A stretch of DNA of 64,000 nt from [Mycobacterium] fortunisiensis (GCF_019050325.1 NZ_VOMB01000016.1:186001-250000), one strand, 5' to 3'; counted from the stretch's first letter, positions 49,853 through 60,337 are shown. Made by a program: numbers and translations. The notes: generated by a model not told the origin, from the letters alone.

Positions 49853-51325
49853 TCACCCCGCACGCGTGCCGGATGTGTGCCCTTGTCGACCGTCGGACTG
49901 GCCGGTGCGCTGATGCTGTTGTGGCCTCCCTTGTGCAGCAGTGCGTTTCGAGTCACGGTGGGTGGCGGCGGCGCCGGGGGAAGCGGTCGCTTCGCTGCGG
50001 TGCACCCGGTGGGCCAGATCGGCGCGGGTGGCTGTCGCGGCGCGTGGGGCACCGTCGGATCGCCGCTTCTGCTGCAGCGGGGACCGCGGTGGTTCCTCGG
50101 CCCGCTCGGCGGTGGTGGCGCTCGCCGCGGTGTGGGATGTCGCGGTGTGGGATGTCGCGGGGCGCCTGTCGAACCCGCGCAACCGGGCGCGGGCCGGCTG
50201 TGACCGCTCCGGTGCCACGGTCGGGCCGGCTGCCGGCTCGGGGGCCGACGGCGCAGTCGGCGGTGCAGCGTCGTCGTCTCGGTGTGGCGTGGTGGTTTCG
50301 ACGCCCAGGTCGGCGAGCGCTTGATGCAGGCCCTGTTTCGCCGCGGCGCTCAGGTCCGACCTGAGCTGGTCCGCGTCGATGTCGGGGATCAGCCCGGCCC
50401 GGGTCGGGATTCCCATGTGCTCCGGGGTGCGGTCGTAGGCCAGATCGATCAGCACCCGTAGCGTCGGCTCGACCAGGTCCAGCACCGGTGTGGGAAACCC
50501 GATGTCCCGCAATGGTTGCAGCAGCGGCAGGTGTTCGGTGTGCACCAGGTAGTAGGTGGTGTTGCCCGCGGTGTGGGACTGGTAGGTGGCGGGGTCGTTC
50601 AGGTCGATGACCGACGATCCGTAATTCGGGTGCAGGTAGATGTAGCCGGCCAGGGCGTTGAGATCGGCCAGCAGATTGAGTGGATATTTCGGGAAGTCCG
50701 CGATCAGGTCGTACTCGCGGGCCACGTCGATCGTGCGGTAGATGTCGTCCGGGGTGGCGGCGTCGAAACTGATTCCGAGGAGCGGAATGTAGACGCCCTC
50801 GAATCTGGCCAGAATCCCACCGTTGGGTCGGTTGGGGTTGGCGACGAATACGAACGACAGCTCGTCACCGGACGGGACGACGGCCCCCTGGGCGCGAAGT
50901 TCGGCCAGATTGCGCTTTTCGCGGGTGGCGATGTTGGCGCTCTGCGAGTAGCCGACGATCACCTTTTCTCCGGGTGTCGTCAGGATCGCGTTGTTGAGGC
51001 TCAGGACACCGCGCGCGACGGAGGTGTCGAAACTGATGTCGGCCAGGCCGGTGGCAGGCCAGAACTGCTCGGGCGTCGGCACCCACTTCAAGTCCCCGGC
51101 GCCCAGGTGGCGGCCCGACAGATAGGTGCGGTTCACCTGTTCCAGATACGTTCCGGTGCCCCACTGATGCGGGTCTCCGAGCGCTTTCATCCCGGTTCCG
51201 CCCATGATCAGCGCGGTGGCCGTCAGTTGGACCAGCGTGGTCAGGCTCGCCGAGACCACCAGGCCGGCGGTACCGATCAGCGCTACCACCGTCAGCGCAA
51301 TTCCCCGAAGCACACGAATGCGCAT
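49853..51325 (-). CDS. Exported PE-PPE-domain alpha/beta hydrolase
   Basis: The 490-residue protein starts with a signal/membrane segment (GIALTVVALIGTAGLVVSAS), not a PE or PPE domain, then has the PE-PPE hydrolase domain: nucleophile elbow GYSQSA (residues about 119-124), FVANPNRPNGG, and HLPLLQPLR with a likely catalytic His. The last ~150 residues are low-complexity and basic with an ATSHT repeat. Family members are esterases/cutinase-like enzymes. It lies between smc and ftsY, facing smc; I do not recall such a gene there in M. tuberculosis. Confidence 0.82.
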   Translation of the reverse strand: MRIRVLRGIALTVVALIGTAGLVVSASLTTLVQLTATALIMGGTGMKALGDPHQWGTGTYLEQVNRTYLSGRHLGAGDLKWVPTPEQFWPATGLADISFDTSVARGVLSLNNAILTTPGEKVIVGYSQSANIATREKRNLAELRAQGAVVPSGDELSFVFVANPNRPNGGILARFEGVYIPLLGISFDAATPDDIYRTIDVAREYDLIADFPKYPLNLLADLNALAGYIYLHPNYGSSVIDLNDPATYQSHTAGNTTYYLVHTEHLPLLQPLRDIGFPTPVLDLVEPTLRVLIDLAYDRTPEHMGIPTRAGLIPDIDADQLRSDLSAAAKQGLHQALADLGVETTTPHRDDDAAPPTAPSAPEPAAGPTVAPERSQPARARLRGFDRRPATSHTATSHTAASATTAERAEEPPRSPLQQKRRSDGAPRAATATRADLAHRVHRSEATASPGAAATHRDSKRTAAQGRPQQHQRTGQSDGRQGHTSGTRAG

Positions 51326-51472
51326 TCCCCATCCCTTCTTTCACGGCAATTCCCGAGGGAAGGACTGCACGCCGCCGAAAGGCTGAAGTCATTCCCGACC
51401 CAGGTGGATCGTCATCCCGACTCTGGGTGCCTGTCAGCGAATTCGTAAAAGTGGGGTAATAAAAAAGAAAGA

Positions 51473-51496
51473 CGCAGATAATAATGCATATCTGCG
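51473..51496. promoter_or_regulatory. Inverted repeat CGCAGATA-8-TATCTGCG
   Basis: Eight-base perfect arms at 51473-51480 and 51489-51496 with an eight-base spacer, about 150 bases upstream of the PE-PPE hydrolase start. The size and symmetry fit a dimeric repressor site; the regulator is unknown. Confidence 0.5.
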
Positions 51497-51594
51497 GTGA
51501 CCGTCGGGCGAGCTCAGCTAAGCCGCAAACTAAATTTACGGCCTGTACAAAAAAATCTCTTCCCCGAGGTGTCGTGGCAGCAATATACCGCTGT

Positions 51595-51610
51595 GGTACA
51601 TGCATGTACC
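51595..51610. promoter_or_regulatory. 16-base perfect palindrome GGTACATGCATGTACC
   Basis: A perfect, spacerless palindrome about 135 bases upstream of ftsY and 270 bases upstream of the divergent hydrolase. An upstream TATACC (51584-51589) could be a promoter element. It is operator-like; no regulator is encoded next to it. Confidence 0.55.
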
Positions 51611-51744
51611 AAAGTTTGGGGCAATGGGTTCCGTCGAGATTTCGGGTGACCGGTATGCGCATCGTCCGGCTCACCCGATCGCGGTGCGACGACGGGTCAG
51701 CGGGGCCGGTCGGTGCCGGACATGTCCCCTGAGACAATGGCCGG

Positions 51745-53121
51745 GTGACAGAAGGTGCGTTGTTGGGTCTGTGGATCGCCATCGCGGTGGTCGCCGTTCT
51801 CGTCGTCGTGGCGCTGACCGTGGGTTTGGTGCGCTACCGGCGGCGGCGAATCAGCCTGTCGGAGGGTGAGGCGACAAAGTCGATCGACCGCTCCGGGGGC
51901 TACACCGCGTCCTCGGGCATCACGTTCAGCCAAACGGCGGCACCGACCGCCGAGCGCATCGACACCAGTGGCCTGCCCGCGGTGGGCGATGACGCCACCA
52001 TTCCCCGAGACGCGCCCAAGCGGACCATCTCCGACGTTCAGTTGCCGGAGCCGGCACCGGAACCCACCGTCGCACCCGAAACGCCCGCCGCACCCGAAGT
52101 GCCCGAAGCGCCTCCGGCCCCCGAGGTCGCTGACGAATCCCCTGGGGCCGTCGCCGAGCGCGAACCGGTGGATGCGGTGGCCGCTGCGGTCGAGGAGATC
52201 GCGCCGGCCGAGGGCCGGATGGACCGGTTGCGCGGCCGGCTGGCCAAATCCCAGAATGCGTTGGGCCGCAGCATGCTCGGCCTGCTCGGCGGCGGTGACC
52301 TCGACGAGGACTCCTGGGAGGAGATCGAGGACACGCTGCTGATCGCCGATCTCGGTCCGGTGGTGACGCAGTCCGTCGTCGCCGCGTTGCGAGAGCGGAT
52401 GGCCAGCAAGGGGGTCCGCAACGAGGCCGAGGCACGGGCCGTGCTGCGCGAGGTGCTGATGTCGGAGCTGCGGCCTGAGCTGGACCGGTCGATCAAAGCC
52501 CTGCCACACGCCGACAAGCCGTCGGTCCTTCTCGTGGTCGGCGTCAACGGCACCGGCAAGACCACCACGGTCGGCAAACTTGCCCGGGTCCTGGTCGCCG
52601 ACGGCCGCCGGGTGGTCCTCGGAGCAGCCGACACCTTCCGCGCCGCGGCGGCCGACCAGCTGCAGACCTGGGGCTCGCGGGTGGGGGCCGACGTGGTGCG
52701 CGGCCCCGAGGGCGCCGATCCGGCGTCGGTTGCCTTCGATGCGGTCGACGAAGGGATCAAGACCGGGGCCGACGTGGTGGTGATCGACACCGCCGGCCGG
52801 TTGCACACCAAGACCGGACTGATGGACGAACTCGGCAAGGTCAAGCGGGTGGTGGAGAAGCGGGCCGCGGTCGACGAGGTACTACTGGTGCTCGACGCCA
52901 CGATCGGTCAGAACAGCCTGCCGCAGGCCAAGGTGTTCGCCGAGGTCGTGGACATCACCGGGGTGGCGCTGACCAAACTCGACGGCACGGCCAAGGGCGG
53001 CATCGTGTTCCGGGTTCAGCAGGAACTTGGTGTCCCGGTGAAACTCGTCGGTCTCGGCGAGGGGCCGGACGATCTCGCACCGTTCGAACCCGCTGCGTTC
53101 GTCGACGCCTTGTTGGGCTGA
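51745..53121 (+). CDS. ftsY: Signal recognition particle receptor FtsY
   Basis: The membrane-associated GTPase receives SRP-ribosome complexes. The 458-residue protein has an N-terminal membrane segment (LWIAIAVVAVLVVVALTVGLV), an acidic Pro/Glu-rich linker, and the NG domain with GVNGTGKTTTVGKLA, DTFRAAAADQL, the DTAGRL motif and TKLDGTAKGG. Starts at GTG 51745. Its partner Ffh is encoded 4.5 kb downstream. Confidence 0.97.
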   Translation: MTEGALLGLWIAIAVVAVLVVVALTVGLVRYRRRRISLSEGEATKSIDRSGGYTASSGITFSQTAAPTAERIDTSGLPAVGDDATIPRDAPKRTISDVQLPEPAPEPTVAPETPAAPEVPEAPPAPEVADESPGAVAEREPVDAVAAAVEEIAPAEGRMDRLRGRLAKSQNALGRSMLGLLGGGDLDEDSWEEIEDTLLIADLGPVVTQSVVAALRERMASKGVRNEAEARAVLREVLMSELRPELDRSIKALPHADKPSVLLVVGVNGTGKTTTVGKLARVLVADGRRVVLGAADTFRAAAADQLQTWGSRVGADVVRGPEGADPASVAFDAVDEGIKTGADVVVIDTAGRLHTKTGLMDELGKVKRVVEKRAAVDEVLLVLDATIGQNSLPQAKVFAEVVDITGVALTKLDGTAKGGIVFRVQQELGVPVKLVGLGEGPDDLAPFEPAAFVDALLG

Positions 53122-53183
53122 CACCGCCCCGTCGGGGCTGGTGAGCTTCGGGAAACATGAGTGTAACGGGGTCCCGGATTGCG

Positions 53184-53221
53184 TTCACGTTGACGAAACG
53201 CGAGCGCATCACCGATGAAAC
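53184..53221 (+). promoter_or_regulatory. GlnR-like box upstream of amt
   Basis: TTCAC (53184-53188), GAAAC (53195-53199), GCATC (53206-53210) and GAAAC (53217-53221) are separated by exactly six bases each, the a-b-a-b spacing of actinobacterial GlnR sites (GTnAC-6-GAAAC-6 repeated). Both b halves match fully; the a halves match partly. It lies 66 bases before the amt start, so amt-glnB-glnD is probably induced by GlnR under nitrogen limitation. Confidence 0.65.
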
Positions 53222-53286
53222 GCCCGCGAACGAACCTCATCGGGAGGCCGATTCCTCGGCGCTCTTCCCAAGGAGGTTCACACAAA

Positions 53287-54636
53287 GTGGTCTTAGCCCT
53301 ACCTGACGAATCGTTCGCCGCATTCGACAGCGGCGATACGGCGTGGGTGCTCGTGAGCGCCGCGCTGGTGTTGTTGATGACGCCGGCCCTGGCGTTCTTC
53401 TACGGCGGCCTCTCCCGGCAGAAGTCCGTGCTCAACATGATGATGATGTCCTTTTCAGCCCTGGGCGTCGTCAGTGTCATCTACGTGTTGTGGGGCTACT
53501 CGATGTCGTTCGCCTCGGCGCACACCGGTGGATCGGACGTCGCCGGCATCTTCGACAACCCGTTCGCCCTGTTCGGTCTGTCCCAATTGCTCGAGACGCG
53601 CGAGATCGGCGGGCAGGAATTGCACGTCATCGGTGGGTTCGGGTCGGTCCCGGCGATCGTGTGGGTGGCGTTTCAGCTGACATTCGCGGTGCTCACCGTG
53701 GCGCTGATCAGCGGCGCGCTGGCCGAGCGGGTCAAGTTCGGAACCTGGCTGGCGTTCGCTGGGATCTGGGCCACCCTGGTGTATTTCCCTCTGGCGCACA
53801 TGGTTTGGGGCGGCGGTCTGCTGTCGGGCAATGAGCACGGGCTGGCGTCCTGGCTGTTCGGGACCACCGAGGGTGACGACGGCGTGGCCGCGGCCACCGT
53901 GGCGCCCATCGACTTCGCCGGTGGCACCGTCGTGCACATCAACGCAGGTATGGCCGCCCTGGTGTTGGCGATCCTGGTGGGACGGCGTCGTGGCTTCGGC
54001 AAGATGGCCTTCCGGCCGCACAACATCCCCTGGGTGATGCTCGGTGCCGCGCTGCTGTGGTTCGGCTGGTTCGGTTTCAACGTCGGCTCCGAGGGTGCCG
54101 CCGATGCCACCGCCGGTCTGGTGTGGATCAACACCACCGCCGCCACCGCCGCGGCGATGCTCGGCTGGCTCGTGGTCGAGCGTCTTCGCGACGGGCATCC
54201 CACCAGCGTGGGTGCGGCCTCCGGAATCGTGGCCGGCCTGGTGGCCATCACACCGGCGTGCGGGGCGCTGAGCCCGATCGGCTCGCTGATCCTGGGCGCG
54301 ATCGCCGGCGCGCTGTCGGCCCTGGCGATCGGCCTGAAATACAAGTTCGGTTACGACGATTCGCTCGATGTGGTGGGTGTGCACCTCGTCGCGGGCTTGT
54401 GGGGCACCATCGCCATCGGCTTCTTCGCCACCGAAACCGGCCTGTTCTACGGCGGCGGCATCAGGCAGTTGGTCGTTCAGGTCGTCATCGCCGTCGTGGC
54501 AACTCTGTTCACCGCAGTCATGACTGCGATCATTGCCTTGGCCCTCAAACCGCTGGGCTGGCGTGTCACGGAAGAGGATGAGGCCACCGGTATCGATGAG
54601 ACCGAGCATGCGGAAACGGCTTACGAGCTCGCCTGA
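53287..54636 (+). CDS. amt: Ammonium transporter
   Basis: The 449-residue protein has the Amt/Rh fold with about 11 membrane segments: FFYGGLSRQKSVLNMM near the start, the DFAGGTVVHINAG signature and a second-half histidine in VVGVHLVAGLWGTIA (the twin pore histidines). GTG 53287 follows AAGGAGG (53269-53275); the upstream frame to 53215 lacks a site and overlaps the GlnR-like box. It is co-transcribed with glnB. Confidence 0.95.
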   Translation: MVLALPDESFAAFDSGDTAWVLVSAALVLLMTPALAFFYGGLSRQKSVLNMMMMSFSALGVVSVIYVLWGYSMSFASAHTGGSDVAGIFDNPFALFGLSQLLETREIGGQELHVIGGFGSVPAIVWVAFQLTFAVLTVALISGALAERVKFGTWLAFAGIWATLVYFPLAHMVWGGGLLSGNEHGLASWLFGTTEGDDGVAAATVAPIDFAGGTVVHINAGMAALVLAILVGRRRGFGKMAFRPHNIPWVMLGAALLWFGWFGFNVGSEGAADATAGLVWINTTAATAAAMLGWLVVERLRDGHPTSVGAASGIVAGLVAITPACGALSPIGSLILGAIAGALSALAIGLKYKFGYDDSLDVVGVHLVAGLWGTIAIGFFATETGLFYGGGIRQLVVQVVIAVVATLFTAVMTAIIALALKPLGWRVTEEDEATGIDETEHAETAYELA

Positions 54637-54642
54637 TCGTGA

Positions 54643-55008
<366 letters not shown>

Positions 55009-55088
55009 CCGGATTCGTCAGACGGGATGTCGTCTCCGGCCGGGAGCAGTGTGGCGTTGGTGACCAGTTGGCCGGGGGAGGAGTCCAA

Positions 55089-57632
55089 ATGACAGAGCAG
55101 AAACCAGAATCCACGCGCAACGGACTGCGGGTGGAGCCGGAGACGAGCACCGGAGCCTCCCGCGCGGAGGCTCCGGTCGGCTCACCGCGACCGGCCGACG
55201 ATCTCGCCGCGGCCACCCGGCAGTTGCTCGACGGGGGATCGCACCCGCTGGATTCGGCTCCCTTGCGCGATGCCCTGCTGGATCTGCACGAGTTCTGGCT
55301 CGCCACCAAGGCCACCGAGATCGGCATCACGCCGACCAGTGGCTTTTCCATCGTGGCCACCGGTGGGCTCGGCCGTGGCGAGATGTTGCCGTACTCGGAC
55401 CTCGATCTCATGCTGTTGCACGACAACATGCCGGTGGAGCTGGTTTCAGAGGTGGCCGAGAAGCTCTGGTATCCCTTGTGGGACGCCAACATTCGTATCG
55501 ACCACAGTGTGCGCACCGTGCCGCAGGCGCTCAAGGTGGCCAGTGAGGACATCTCGGTCGGCCTGGCCATGCTGGATGCGCGACACATCGCCGGTGATGC
55601 CGACCTGTCGGCGCTGCTGGTGGGCGGGGCACGCAGGCAGTGGCGGATCGGAATCGCCTCGCGCTTCGACGAACTCGTCGAGCACGCGCAGGCGCGGTGG
55701 CAGCGCAGCGGGCAGATCGCCCACCGCGCCGAACCGGATCTCAAGTCGGGCCGCGGCGGCCTGCGCGACGTTCAGCTGCTCAACGCGCTAGCGATAGCGC
55801 AACTGGCCGATGTGTATCCGAGTCGCGCCCTGGCCTCGCCGACCGGGACGTTGGGCGGCGCCCACCTGGCGCTGCTGAACGTGCGTACCGAACTTCACCG
55901 GGCGTCGGGACGAGGCCGTGAGCTGTTGTTGGCCCAGCATGCCGACGACATCGGGGCGGCCCTGCGGATCGGGGACCGCTTCGACCTGGCCCGCATGCTC
56001 TCGGACGCGGCCCGCACCGTCAGCTTCTATGTCGACTCCGGCATTCGCACGGCCGCCAATGCCTTGCCCCGCCGGGGTTTTGCGGCACTGCGCCGCCCGG
56101 TACGTCGCCCGCTGGACGAAGGGGTGATCGAATACGCCGGAGAGGTGATCCTGGCCCGCGATGCCCGGCCGGAGCGCGATCCCGGTCTGGTCCTGCGGGT
56201 GGCCGCGGCGTCGGCCAGTACCGGGCTGCCGATGGCGGTGTCCACCTTGAGCCGGCTGGCCGAAACCGCCCCGGAACTGCGCACCCCCTGGCCGCGCCAG
56301 GCGCTCAAGGACCTGCTGGTGCTCCTGGCGTCGGGACCCGCCGCGGTGGCCACCATCGAGGCGCTGGACCGGACCGGGCTGTGGGGGCGGTTGTTCCCGG
56401 AGTGGGGGGCGGTGCGCGACCTGCCGCCGCGGGATGTGGTGCACATCTGGACGGTTGACCGTCACCTCGTCGAAACTGTCTCGCGGGCAAGTGCTTTCAC
56501 CACCCGGGTGGCCCGCCCGGATCTGCTGCTGCTCGGTGCGCTGTGTCACGACATCGGTAAGGGCCGCGGCGGCGACCACAGCGTGATCGGTGCGGAGTTG
56601 GCCACCCAGATCGGCACCCGGCTGGGGCTGTGGCCGTCCGACATCGAACTGCTGTCCAAGGTGGTGCGCCACCACCTGCTGCTGCCCAACACCGCCACGC
56701 GGCGAGATCTGCAGGACCCCAAGACCATCGAGTCGGTCGTCGACGCGCTGGGCGGCGACATGGTGCTGCTGGAGCTGCTCGATGTGCTGGCCGAGGCCGA
56801 TTCGCTGGCCACCGGTCCCGGGGTGTGGGGTGACTGGAAGGCGTCGCTGATCGGGGACCTGGTGCGGCGCTGCCGGCTGGTGATGGCCGGCGAACAGCTG
56901 CCCCGGCCCGATCCCGTCGACCCGCGATTTCTGGCGATGGCGACGCAAGTGGGCGTCCACGTCGAGCTCACCGCAGGTGACAGCCCGCACATCTACCACG
57001 TCACGATGATCGCCGGGGACCGGCGCGGTCTGCTGTCCAAGGCGGCCGGCGTGCTGGCCTTGAACGCGCTGCGGGTGCATTCGGCGTCGGTCAACAGTCA
57101 TGAAGGTGCGGCGATCAACACTTTCGTGGTGTCCCCGCACTTCGGTGCGCCCCCGGCCGCCGAGCTGTTGCGGCAGCAGTTCATCTTGGCGCTCGACGGT
57201 CAGCTGGACGTGATCGATGCGCTGGAACGACGGGACCGGGAGGCGGCCCGGTATCCGAGCACCCGTGCCGGCGAAATCCTGGCCGCGGTCCCGGCGAACC
57301 ACGTGCCTGCCCCGCCGCGGGTGCTGTGGTCGCCCGGCAGTGCGCCGACCGAGTTGGTCGTGCAGATCCGCACGATCGACCGTCCCGGCCTGCTGTCCCA
57401 GTTGACCGCGGTGTTCGAGCGCGACGGCGTCGACGTCGAGTGGGCCAAGGTGACCACGCTGGGATCGTCGGTGATCGACGTGTTCTGCATCACCGCACCG
57501 GCGCTGGCCTCGGGCGAGACCACGGTGCGCGACGACCTGGTGCGTGACCTCTACGCCGTGTTGCCGACACCGCCCGCGGCGAAACCGCAGAAACCGGCGG
57601 AACAGACGGATGGGCGCGCAACCACGGCATAG
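55089..57632 (+). CDS. glnD: PII adenylyltransferase/uridylyltransferase GlnD
   Basis: The 847-residue protein has an N-terminal nucleotidyltransferase domain ([15 protein letters not shown], residues about 92-106), an HD domain for removal ([18 protein letters not shown]) and two C-terminal ACT domains ([30 protein letters not shown]). In actinobacteria it adenylylates PII. ATG 55089 follows GAGGAG. The first 40 residues are a low-complexity extension; the C-terminus is also Lys/Pro-rich. Confidence 0.95.
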   Translation: MTEQKPESTRNGLRVEPETSTGASRAEAPVGSPRPADDLAAATRQLLDGGSHPLDSAPLRDALLDLHEFWLATKATEIGITPTSGFSIVATGGLGRGEMLPYSDLDLMLLHDNMPVELVSEVAEKLWYPLWDANIRIDHSVRTVPQALKVASEDISVGLAMLDARHIAGDADLSALLVGGARRQWRIGIASRFDELVEHAQARWQRSGQIAHRAEPDLKSGRGGLRDVQLLNALAIAQLADVYPSRALASPTGTLGGAHLALLNVRTELHRASGRGRELLLAQHADDIGAALRIGDRFDLARMLSDAARTVSFYVDSGIRTAANALPRRGFAALRRPVRRPLDEGVIEYAGEVILARDARPERDPGLVLRVAAASASTGLPMAVSTLSRLAETAPELRTPWPRQALKDLLVLLASGPAAVATIEALDRTGLWGRLFPEWGAVRDLPPRDVVHIWTVDRHLVETVSRASAFTTRVARPDLLLLGALCHDIGKGRGGDHSVIGAELATQIGTRLGLWPSDIELLSKVVRHHLLLPNTATRRDLQDPKTIESVVDALGGDMVLLELLDVLAEADSLATGPGVWGDWKASLIGDLVRRCRLVMAGEQLPRPDPVDPRFLAMATQVGVHVELTAGDSPHIYHVTMIAGDRRGLLSKAAGVLALNALRVHSASVNSHEGAAINTFVVSPHFGAPPAAELLRQQFILALDGQLDVIDALERRDREAARYPSTRAGEILAAVPANHVPAPPRVLWSPGSAPTELVVQIRTIDRPGLLSQLTAVFERDGVDVEWAKVTTLGSSVIDVFCITAPALASGETTVRDDLVRDLYAVLPTPPAAKPQKPAEQTDGRATTA

Positions 57633-57656
57633 TTTCCGCCCCGCTAGGCTTACCAC

Positions 57657-59222
57657 GTGTTTGAGAGCCTGTCTGACCGGTTGACCGGAGCCCTGCAGGG
57701 CCTGCGCGGCAAGGGGCGGTTGACCGACGCCGATATCGACGCCACGGCGCGTGAGATCCGGTTGGCCCTGCTGGAGGCCGACGTCTCGCTGCCGGTGGTG
57801 CGCGCCTTCGTGGCGCGGATCAAGGATCGCGCCAAGGGCGCCGAGGTCTCGGCCGCGCTGAATCCCGCGCAGCAGGTGGTCAAGATCGTCAACGAGGAGC
57901 TGATCGGCATCCTCGGTGGCGAGACGCGCCAACTGAACTTCGCCAAGAATCCGCCGACGGTGATCATGCTGGCCGGCTTGCAGGGTGCCGGTAAGACCAC
58001 GCTGGCCGGCAAGCTGGCGAAGTGGCTCAAGGGGCTGGGCCACAACCCGTTGCTGGTGGCCTGCGATCTGCAGCGGCCCGGCGCGGTCAACCAGCTGCAG
58101 ATCGTCGCCGAGCGCGCCGGCGTGGCCTCCTTCGCCCCGCATCCCGGTACATCACCCGACGGGTTGGAGATCGGCGGCCACGGCGATCCGGTGGCGGTCG
58201 CCTCAGCCGGTATGGCCGAGGCGCGGGCCAAGCACTACGACGTCGTCATCGTCGACACCGCGGGCCGGCTGGGCATCGATGAGGAGCTGATGGGGCAGGC
58301 CGCGGCCATCCGTGACGCCGTGCAGCCCGACGAGACCCTGTTCGTGCTCGACGCGATGATCGGTCAGGACGCCGTCGCCACTGCCGAGGCGTTCCGCGAG
58401 GGCGTCGGCTTCACCGGCGTCGTGCTGACCAAACTCGACGGCGATGCCCGCGGTGGCGCCGCGCTGTCGGTGCGCGAGATCACCGGCGTGCCGATCCTGT
58501 TCGCGTCGGCGGGCGAGAAGCTCGAAGACTTCGACGTCTTCCACCCCGACCGGATGGCCAGCCGCATCCTGGGGATGGGCGACGTGCTCACCCTGATCGA
58601 GCAGGCCGAGCAGGTGTTCGATCAGCAGAAGGCCGAGGAGGCCGCCGCCAAGATCGGCTCCGGCGAGCTGACGCTGGAGGACTTCCTCGAGCAGATGCTG
58701 GCCATCCGCAAGATGGGCCCGATCGGAAACCTGCTGGGCATGCTGCCCGGGGCCGGCCAGATGAAGGACGCGCTGGCCGCGGTCGACGACAAGCAGCTCG
58801 ACCGGGTGCAGGCCATCATCCGCGGTATGACCCCGGCCGAGCGGGCCGATCCCAAGATCATCAACGCCTCGCGGAGGCTCCGGATCGCCAACGGCTCCGG
58901 TGTGACCGTGTCGGAGGTGAACCAGCTCGTGGACCGGTTCTTCGACGCCCGCAAGATGATGTCGTCGATGGCCGGCCAGATGGGCATGCCGTTCGGCCGC
59001 AAGAACTCTCCGCGCAAGGCTGCCAAGGGCAAGAACAAGCAGGCCGGAAAGAAGAAGGGCCGTCAGTCCGGGAAGGGACCGACCCCGCCGAAGAACCCGT
59101 TGGGCGCCGGCATGCCGGCCGGCTTCCCCGATCTGTCCAACATGCCCAAGGGGCTGGACGAATTACCGCCGGGCTTGGCCGATTTCGACTTGTCGAAGCT
59201 GAAGTTCCCCGGCCAGAATTAA
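57657..59222 (+). CDS. ffh: Signal recognition particle protein Ffh
   Basis: The SRP54 GTPase binds signal sequences and SRP RNA. The 521-residue protein has the N domain, GLQGAGKTTLAGKLA (P-loop), DTAGRL, TKLDGDARGG and a C-terminal methionine-rich M domain (around residues 300-440) followed by a basic Lys/Gly/Pro tail. It starts with GTG 57657. It works with FtsY. Confidence 0.97.
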   Translation: MFESLSDRLTGALQGLRGKGRLTDADIDATAREIRLALLEADVSLPVVRAFVARIKDRAKGAEVSAALNPAQQVVKIVNEELIGILGGETRQLNFAKNPPTVIMLAGLQGAGKTTLAGKLAKWLKGLGHNPLLVACDLQRPGAVNQLQIVAERAGVASFAPHPGTSPDGLEIGGHGDPVAVASAGMAEARAKHYDVVIVDTAGRLGIDEELMGQAAAIRDAVQPDETLFVLDAMIGQDAVATAEAFREGVGFTGVVLTKLDGDARGGAALSVREITGVPILFASAGEKLEDFDVFHPDRMASRILGMGDVLTLIEQAEQVFDQQKAEEAAAKIGSGELTLEDFLEQMLAIRKMGPIGNLLGMLPGAGQMKDALAAVDDKQLDRVQAIIRGMTPAERADPKIINASRRLRIANGSGVTVSEVNQLVDRFFDARKMMSSMAGQMGMPFGRKNSPRKAAKGKNKQAGKKKGRQSGKGPTPPKNPLGAGMPAGFPDLSNMPKGLDELPPGLADFDLSKLKFPGQN

Positions 59223-59226
59223 CGCC

Positions 59227-60288
59227 GTGCTCCACCTCCGCGGACGTGGCCTACCCGACGGCGAGACCGTCGAATGGTGGATCGACCGCGGCGTGCTCTC
59301 GGCAGAGCCGATCGCCGACGCCGACACCGTGTTCGACGGTGGCTGGATCATTCCGGGTCTGGTCGACGCGCACTGCCACGTGGGCCTCGGGCCGCACGGG
59401 GCGGTCGAGCTGGACGAGGCGGTCAGCCAGGCCGAGATCGAGCGCGATGCCGGTGCGCTGTTGCTGCGCGACGCCGGCTCGCCGGTGGACACCCGCAGCT
59501 TCGACGACCGCGAGGACCTGCCCCGCATCATCCGGGCCGGGCGCCACATCGCACGGCCGAAGCGCTATTCACCCGGTTTGCCGATCGATGTCGAGGATGA
59601 GTCGCAACTTCCCGCGGTGATCGCTGAACAGGCTCGGTGGGGCGACGGCTGGGTGAAGCTGGTCGGGGACTGGATTGACCGCGGCGTCGGGGATTTGGCG
59701 CCGCTGTGGTCCGACGACATCCTCAAGGCGGCGATCGACGCCGCCCACGCCGAGGGGGCCCGGGTCACCGCGCACGTGTTCGGCGAGGATGCACTGCCGG
59801 GGCTGATCAACGCCGGCATCGACTGCATCGAGCACGGGACCGGGATCACCGACGACACCATCGATTTGATGCTTGAGCACGGCACGGCGCTGGTGCCCAC
59901 CCTGATCAACATCGACAACTTCCCGGGCATCGCCGACGCGGCCGGCAAGTATCCGACGTACGCCAAGCACATGCGCGAGCTGTATGCATCGTGCCGCCGC
60001 CGGGTGGGGGCGGCCTACGAGGCCGGCGTGCCGATCTTCGCGGGCACCGACGCCGGTGGGATGATCACCCACGGCCGCATCGCCGACGAGGTCGAGGCGC
60101 TGAAGGGTATCGGGATGAGCCCGACGGCGGCACTGGGTGCGGCGAGTTGGGATGCCCGGGCCTGGCTGGGCCGGCCCGCGCTGGAACACGGGGCGCCCGC
60201 GGATCTGGTCTGCTACCGCGAGGATCCGCGGCACGGCGGTGTCAGCCGCCCGGATCTGGTCATCTTGCGCGGCCGCGTGTGGCGTTGA
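59227..60288 (+). CDS. Amidohydrolase family protein
   Basis: The 353-residue metal-dependent hydrolase has the VDAHCHVG metal motif, a later histidine in ARVTAHVFGED, the IDCIEHGTGITD segment and AGTDAGGM with a catalytic Asp. The substrate is unknown; the layout resembles imidazolonepropionase/prolidase-type enzymes and M. tuberculosis Rv2915c. GTG 59227 lies 4 bases after the ffh stop, so it is probably co-transcribed. Confidence 0.87.
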   Translation: MLHLRGRGLPDGETVEWWIDRGVLSAEPIADADTVFDGGWIIPGLVDAHCHVGLGPHGAVELDEAVSQAEIERDAGALLLRDAGSPVDTRSFDDREDLPRIIRAGRHIARPKRYSPGLPIDVEDESQLPAVIAEQARWGDGWVKLVGDWIDRGVGDLAPLWSDDILKAAIDAAHAEGARVTAHVFGEDALPGLINAGIDCIEHGTGITDDTIDLMLEHGTALVPTLINIDNFPGIADAAGKYPTYAKHMRELYASCRRRVGAAYEAGVPIFAGTDAGGMITHGRIADEVEALKGIGMSPTAALGAASWDARAWLGRPALEHGAPADLVCYREDPRHGGVSRPDLVILRGRVWR

Positions 60289-60290
60289 GC

Positions 60291-60337
60291 CTGCGCTGAT
60301 GGCGCAGAAGTGCGAGTAGAGAGCGCCGTCGCCGCAG
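60291..60337. repeat. 47-nt intergenic hairpin element, copy C
   Basis: Arms CTGCGCTGATGGCGC (60291-60305) and GCGCCGTCGCCGCAG (60323-60337) pair with three mismatches. AAGTGCGAG is at element positions 18-26, as in the copies at 2407-2453 and 7753-7799. It lies between the convergent ends of the amidohydrolase and diflavin reductase genes. Confidence 0.75.

Larger units (their letters stand above)
51326..51744. other. AT-rich spacer between PE-PPE hydrolase gene and ftsY
   Basis: This 419-base stretch holds no convincing gene. Its middle (about 51440-51620) is clearly richer in A and T than the rest of the window, with A-runs at 51461-51466 and 51550-51556, and holds two inverted repeats annotated separately. 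It should contain divergent promoters for the hydrolase (minus) and ftsY (plus). Confidence 0.7.
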
